Part shown: positions 7,117 through 10,583 of the stretch, one piece after another
How positions within the stretch are numbered: position 1 is the stretch's first letter
Layout: each line of letters opens with the position of its first letter
Source: Rhodospirillales bacterium
GTDB taxonomy: Bacteria > Pseudomonadota > Alphaproteobacteria > Rhodospirillales > Casp-alpha2
NCBI GenBank assembly: GCA_018664265.1
Contig: JABJOR010000060.1
Coordinates: forward strand, 1-10,583
Length of the DNA stretch: 10,583 nt
Reading direction: 5' to 3'
Made by a program: the position numbers and the translations under genes
Notes under the pieces: generated by a model
Databases searched by the model: none
What the model was told of the DNA's origin: nothing
What the model saw: the letters and a program-made list of their open reading frames with translations, nothing else

Positions 7117-8829
7117 TTATTCAGAAGTACCTTCTTCCTGTTTCTGCTTCAGAGCAGCACCAAGAATGTCACCGAGGCTGGCACCGGCATCCGAGGATCC
7201 GAATTCAGCCATAGCTTTTTTCTCTTCTTCAGCTTCAAGAGCCTTGATGGAGAGTGTCAGCTTGCGACTCTTGGCATCGACCTGAGAAACCTTAGCATCG
7301 ATCTTTTCGCCAGCAGCGAAACGCTCTGGACGCTGTTCTGAGCGTTCACGAGACAGATCAGATTTACGGATGAAGCCAGGCATGTCGCCATTGACGGAAA
7401 CTTCAAGACCGTTGTCGGTAACGGCTGTAACTTCGCATGTTACAACAGCGCCTTTCTTGATGCCGGAAATAGCAGCACCAACGGTGTCTTCGCCCATCTG
7501 CTTGATACCCAGGCTGATGCGTTCTTTTTCTACATCAACGTCAAGGACCTTGGCTTTAACCATGTCGCCTTTGGAGAAATCAGCAATTGCTTCTTCGCCT
7601 GTGGCATCCCATGACAGATCAGAAAGGTGTACCATGCCATCGATATCGCCGGTGAGGCCAACAAACAGACCGAACTCGGTGATGTTTTTGACTTCGCCTT
7701 CAACTTCGGTTCCGGCAGGGTGGGTTGCGAGGAATGCATCCCAAGGATTGTCAGAACACTGTTTCAGACCAAGGCTGATGCGACGCTTTTCAGGATCAAC
7801 ATCGAGAACCATGACTTCAACTTCCTGGCTGGTAGAAACGATCTTGCCAGGGTGTACGTTTTTCTTGGTCCAGCTCATTTCTGAAACGTGGACAAGACCT
7901 TCAACACCAGCTTCGAGCTCAACAAACGCACCGTAATCGGTGATGTTGGTTACGCGGCCCTGGAACTTGCCACCAACCGGGAACTTGGCGCCAACGCCTT
8001 CCCAAGGATCGGTTTCAAGCTGTTTCATGCCTAGCGAAATACGCTGGGTATCAGGGTTGAAGCGAATGATCTGAACTTTGACGGTTTCACCAATCTGCAG
8101 AGCTTCTGAAGGATGGTTGATACGACGCCATGCAATATCTGTAACGTGCAGCAGGCCGTCAACGCCACCAAGATCAACGAACGCACCGTAATCGGTGATG
8201 TTCTTGACCATGCCTTCGAGGATCTGACCTTCGGAAAGGTTGGAGATCAGCTCGGCGCGGGCTTCGGTACGGGTTTCTTCCAAAACGGCACGGCGTGAAA
8301 CAACGATGTTGTTGCGCTGTGGGTCCATTTTCAGAATCTGGAATGGCTGCGGGTTACCCATCAACGGGGTAATGTCGCGAACCGGACGAATATCAACTTG
8401 CGATCCTGGAAGGAATGCAACAGCACCGGCAAGGTCGACAATGAAGCCGCCTTTAACGCGACCAAAGATCGTACCCGTAACACGGACCTGATCTTTGTAA
8501 GCGGTTTCGAGTTCTGTCCATGCTTCTTCGCGGCGTGCGCGTTCACGGCTCAACTTGACCATACCTTCACGGTCTTCGTAGCGCTCAATGTAAACATCAA
8601 CGCTATCGCCAACAGCAAGCGTTACTTCTGCGCCAAATTCCTTAAGTGGAATACGTCCTTCAGATTTAAGGCCAACGTCGATGGTTGCAGCATCACTATC
8701 AACAGCGATAACCGTGCCTTTGACAACACGGCCTTCGAGGCCATCACCAAAGGATTCATCAAGCAGTTCTAAAAAATTTTCTGTAATAATTGGTGCCGCA
8801 TCGGATGCAGCAGTATTGGCGGTTGCCAT
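7117..8829 (-). CDS. rpsA: 30S ribosomal protein S1
   Basis: RNA-binding protein of the small ribosomal subunit that holds mRNA for initiation, especially leaders with weak ribosome sites. It has 570 residues (E. coli 557). Six S1 (OB-fold) domains can be followed at about 35-95, 113-180, 200-268, 285-355, 372-443 and 459-528. Domains 3 and 4 are very alike (NITDYGAFV in both), and domain 5 has NITEFGLFV. An acidic N-terminus of about 30 residues and a Glu/Lys-rich tail ending SLGDILGAALKQKQ flank them. The ATG at 8827-8829 is chosen because AAGGA at 8838-8842 lies 8 bases before it; the frame opens 6 codons earlier only with a TTG. The cmk-rpsA order is conserved in proteobacteria. Confidence 0.97.
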   Translation of the reverse strand: MATANTAASDAAPIITENFLELLDESFGDGLEGRVVKGTVIAVDSDAATIDVGLKSEGRIPLKEFGAEVTLAVGDSVDVYIERYEDREGMVKLSRERARREEAWTELETAYKDQVRVTGTIFGRVKGGFIVDLAGAVAFLPGSQVDIRPVRDITPLMGNPQPFQILKMDPQRNNIVVSRRAVLEETRTEARAELISNLSEGQILEGMVKNITDYGAFVDLGGVDGLLHVTDIAWRRINHPSEALQIGETVKVQIIRFNPDTQRISLGMKQLETDPWEGVGAKFPVGGKFQGRVTNITDYGAFVELEAGVEGLVHVSEMSWTKKNVHPGKIVSTSQEVEVMVLDVDPEKRRISLGLKQCSDNPWDAFLATHPAGTEVEGEVKNITEFGLFVGLTGDIDGMVHLSDLSWDATGEEAIADFSKGDMVKAKVLDVDVEKERISLGIKQMGEDTVGAAISGIKKGAVVTCEVTAVTDNGLEVSVNGDMPGFIRKSDLSRERSEQRPERFAAGEKIDAKVSQVDAKSRKLTLSIKALEAEEEKKAMAEFGSSDAGASLGDILGAALKQKQEEGTSE

Positions 8830-8859
8830 AGGGGTAGTCCTTTTCAACAGTTATTCCTG

Positions 8860-8880
8860 CCTACCGGTTGTTTCCGGTGG
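8860..8880 (-). promoter_or_regulatory. Hairpin in the rpsA leader
   Basis: On the minus strand CCACCGG and CCGGTAGG pair around a 6-base AAACAA loop. The inner 5 base pairs are perfect and the outer two CC/GG pairs are separated by a bulged A. It lies about 18 bases upstream of the Shine-Dalgarno sequence and 31 bases before the ATG, with no T-run after it, so it is not a terminator. In gammaproteobacteria S1 represses its own mRNA through leader hairpins; a like role here is only inference. Confidence 0.4.
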
Positions 8881-8889
8881 TCTTGGATT

Positions 8890-8923
8890 AAAAAAACGAA
8901 ACGATGGTTTTTCTGACGTTTCG
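8890..8923 (-). terminator. Probable intrinsic terminator after cmk
   Basis: On the minus strand CGAAACG (8917-8923) and CGTTTCG (8897-8903) form a perfect 7-base stem with a 13-base loop, followed directly by seven T (8890-8896). It starts only 3 bases after the cmk stop codon. The stem is short, so termination may be partial, leaving some readthrough into rpsA. Confidence 0.6.
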
Positions 8924-8926
8924 GGT

Positions 8927-9562
8927 TTATTTTGTTTTAGATTCAATGAATTGAAGCGCTGCCGCGACAACTTCGGAAATCGACATATCGCCTGTATCCA
9001 GGAGATAAGCATCATCCGCTTTTGCCATGGGAGCGTCAGCTCGCCCGCTGTCACGCTCGTCTCGTTTCTTCATATCTTCGAAAACGGTGGCATATATAGC
9101 CTCATGGCCCCGTGACTGCAACTCTTTATATCGTCTTTGGGCGCGAACATCCAAAGGTGCCGTTATAAACAGTTTTGCTTCTGCCTCTGGACAAACAGCT
9201 GTTCCGATGTCTCGGCCATCCAAAATTGAGCCTTTTGCCCCGCCTGGCGGGTTACTGGCAAAGTCTCTTTGGAAATCCAGCAGCGCGGCGCGCACACCGG
9301 GAACGGCCCCGACCTGAGAGGCTGCTTGGCCTGCCTGATCACTGCGCAGCTCAGGATCATCAAGCTCGCTGAACTCTAAAGCATGGGCCGCAGCTTCCGC
9401 CACAGCAGCATCTTCCGGATGCCCGCCACCGCGTAGCACCTTCATGCCAACCGCCCGGTAAAGCAGACCAGTATCCAGTCTGGCAAACCCGAAGTGCTCC
9501 TCAAGGGCTGCGCAAAGTGATCCTTTTCCGGCTCCAGCCGGTCCGTCAACGGCAATGATCAT
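8927..9562 (-). CDS. cmk: Cytidylate kinase
   Basis: Transfers phosphate from ATP to CMP and dCMP, feeding CTP and dCTP pools; cytoplasmic. It has 211 residues (E. coli 227). Motifs are the P-loop GPAGAGKGS at 7-15, LDTGLLYRAVG at 29-39 for nucleotide binding, the CMP-specific insert region in the middle, DGRDIGT at 115-121, RAQRRYKEL at 140-148, and the lid region RDERDSGRADAP followed by LLDTGDMS. The start is the ATG at 9560-9562, with GGGAG at 9571-9575 placed 8 bases before it; a TTG 6 codons earlier is not needed. It follows the aminotransferase by 24 bases, which suggests one transcript, and a terminator-like hairpin stands between it and rpsA. Confidence 0.96.
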   Translation of the reverse strand: MIIAVDGPAGAGKGSLCAALEEHFGFARLDTGLLYRAVGMKVLRGGGHPEDAAVAEAAAHALEFSELDDPELRSDQAGQAASQVGAVPGVRAALLDFQRDFASNPPGGAKGSILDGRDIGTAVCPEAEAKLFITAPLDVRAQRRYKELQSRGHEAIYATVFEDMKKRDERDSGRADAPMAKADDAYLLDTGDMSISEVVAAALQFIESKTK

Positions 9563-9586
9563 ATGGTTTTCTCCCAACAAATAAGG

Positions 9587-10583
9587 TTACTTCAAAACTG
9601 TTTGCAAAACATCCAGCACAGTATCAATTTCATCTTCGGTATTATAATAGTGCGGTGAAAGGCGTACCAGATGTGGCAAATTCCGGGCTATGGCATCCAA
9701 CCGTGTGGTTTCACTATCGGACACACTGGCATTGATATTCTGAGCAGATAGCTTTTCAGCAATTTGTTCTGATACCATCTTATCAAAACTAAACGTCACA
9801 ATGGCGCAAGGTTCACGCCCCAAATCCTGTACAGTAACGCCTGAAATTTTTTCAAGTCCTGTACGCAACCTGTCTGCCAATGACTTGGCTCTGGCGTATA
9901 TAACATCAAGTCCCAAATCAAGAGCGTAATCGACAGCAACACCCAACCCCATTCTGGCGGCATAGTTGTTTTCCCATAACTCAAATCGGCGGGCATCCGG
10001 ACGTAGTTCATAATTATCCGCATCAACCCACACGCCAGCGAAATGATCAATTGTGGAAGGCTCCAGTGTTTGCAGCAATGATCGCCGAACATAAAGGAAC
10101 CCAGTCCCACGCGGCGCACGCAAGAATTTACGTCCAGCCGCACTGAGCATATCACAACCAATAGCCTGAACATCCAACGGCATTTGCCCGGCGCTCTGGC
10201 AGGCATCCAGCAGGTAGAGAATATTATGTTTTCGAGCGATAACGCCAATGGCTTCTGCCGGGTTCACCAAACCGCCATTTGTTGGAATGTGTGTAATTGA
10301 GATCAACTTGACCTGATCATCAATCATCGAGTCCAATGCAACAGGATCAACCGCGCCAAATTCATCATTCGGGATAACGTCAATTTTCACACCGATCCGT
10401 TTGGCCATTTGCAAATACGCTACGTAATTTGCGCCATACTCGGACTGGCAGGTCAAAATGCGATCCCCTTCGTTGAACGGCAGAGAATAAAACGCCTTGT
10501 CCCAAGCCACCGTCGCGTTCTCAAGCAAAGCAATTTCATCAGAGTCGACATTCAGCAGGCGGGCGACTGAACGGTAGACAGCC
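9587..10583 (-). CDS. Class V aminotransferase-fold PLP enzyme, N-terminus cut by window edge
   Basis: PLP-dependent enzyme of the class V aminotransferase / cysteine desulfurase-like fold. The frame stays open to base 10583, giving 332 residues; about 50-70 N-terminal residues are probably missing. The first readable part is AVYRSVARLLNVDSDEIALL, then TCQSEYGANYVAYL. The PLP-nitrogen aspartate lies in LLDACQSAGQ (codon 10205-10207), and the Schiff-base lysine in AAGRKFLRAPRGTGFLYV (codon 10127-10129). The GRKFLR.PRGTGFLYV pattern belongs to the isopenicillin-N-epimerase/EgtE-like side of the class rather than to IscS or SufS. No partner gene reveals the substrate, so I give no symbol. It ends 24 bases before cmk and is likely co-transcribed with it. 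Confidence 0.88.
   Translation of the reverse strand, partial: AVYRSVARLLNVDSDEIALLENATVAWDKAFYSLPFNEGDRILTCQSEYGANYVAYLQMAKRIGVKIDVIPNDEFGAVDPVALDSMIDDQVKLISITHIPTNGGLVNPAEAIGVIARKHNILYLLDACQSAGQMPLDVQAIGCDMLSAAGRKFLRAPRGTGFLYVRRSLLQTLEPSTIDHFAGVWVDADNYELRPDARRFELWENNYAARMGLGVAVDYALDLGLDVIYARAKSLADRLRTGLEKISGVTVQDLGREPCAIVTFSFDKMVSEQIAEKLSAQNINASVSDSETTRLDAIARNLPHLVRLSPHYYNTEDEIDTVLDVLQTVLK

Noticed and set aside
7370..7936. A 188-residue plus-strand open frame opposite rpsA
   Set aside because: Antisense shadow of rpsA; the composition is Ser/Thr/Pro-rich as expected from the complement of the real frame.
7925..8205. Near-identical stretch of about 20 bases occurring twice (around 7929 and 8184), looking like a DNA repeat
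   Set aside because: Both copies encode the NITDYGAFV motif of neighbouring S1 domains in rpsA, so the repeat comes from protein domain duplication.
1..10583. Mobile element, CRISPR array, tRNA, rRNA or defence system
   Set aside because: No transposase, integrase, regularly spaced identical repeats, RNA gene folds or defence-related domains were seen on either strand.

Overview
This window is an ordinary stretch of core chromosome from an alphaproteobacterium. It has roughly 50% GC in the genes and one clearly AT-rich gap. All recognised genes lie on the minus strand, so transcription runs from right to left. The order is class V aminotransferase (partial), cmk, rpsA, sppA, ihfB, lapA, pyrF, trpF, trpB, trpA, accD, folC (partial). 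The blocks cmk-rpsA, ihfB-lapA-pyrF and trpFBA-accD-folC are a known alphaproteobacterial arrangement. With the protein sequences (for example the GPDE..GRFG start of TrpB) this suggests a Rhodospirillales-like or related lineage. The genus cannot be fixed from the sequence alone.

Right part (about 8830-10583): a PLP-dependent class V aminotransferase, cut by the window edge, is followed 24 bases later by cytidylate kinase. In many relatives aroA sits in this upstream position. A short hairpin plus T-run lies just after cmk. Then comes a short leader with its own hairpin, and rpsA, encoding ribosomal protein S1 with six S1 domains. A strong intrinsic terminator closes rpsA at 7054-7091.

Middle part (about 4530-7003): sppA encodes a membrane-bound Ser/Lys peptidase. 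ihfB encodes the IHF beta subunit and has a recognisable promoter and a very strong Shine-Dalgarno sequence. lapA encodes a two-helix membrane protein with a coiled coil and overlaps pyrF, the last step of UMP synthesis, by an ATGA junction.

Gap (4107-4529): a 423-base AT-rich region separates pyrF from trpF. It holds four similarly oriented TTAA-containing half-sites spaced 11-12 bases apart plus one inverted copy. Two pairs fit the TTAA-N7-TTAA layout of CtrA boxes. It also holds a doubtful plus-strand small membrane-protein ORF.

Left part (1-4106): trpF, trpB and trpA (late tryptophan synthesis), then accD (carboxyltransferase beta subunit for malonyl-CoA) and folC (folate polyglutamylation). 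trpB/trpA and trpA/accD overlap by 4 bases, and accD/folC are separated by 3 bases, so this is a tightly coupled operon.

I found no mobile element, CRISPR array, tRNA or rRNA. I do not see a new biological system here. The most interesting items are the repeat array in the trpF-pyrF gap, the aminotransferase next to cmk, and the rpsA leader.
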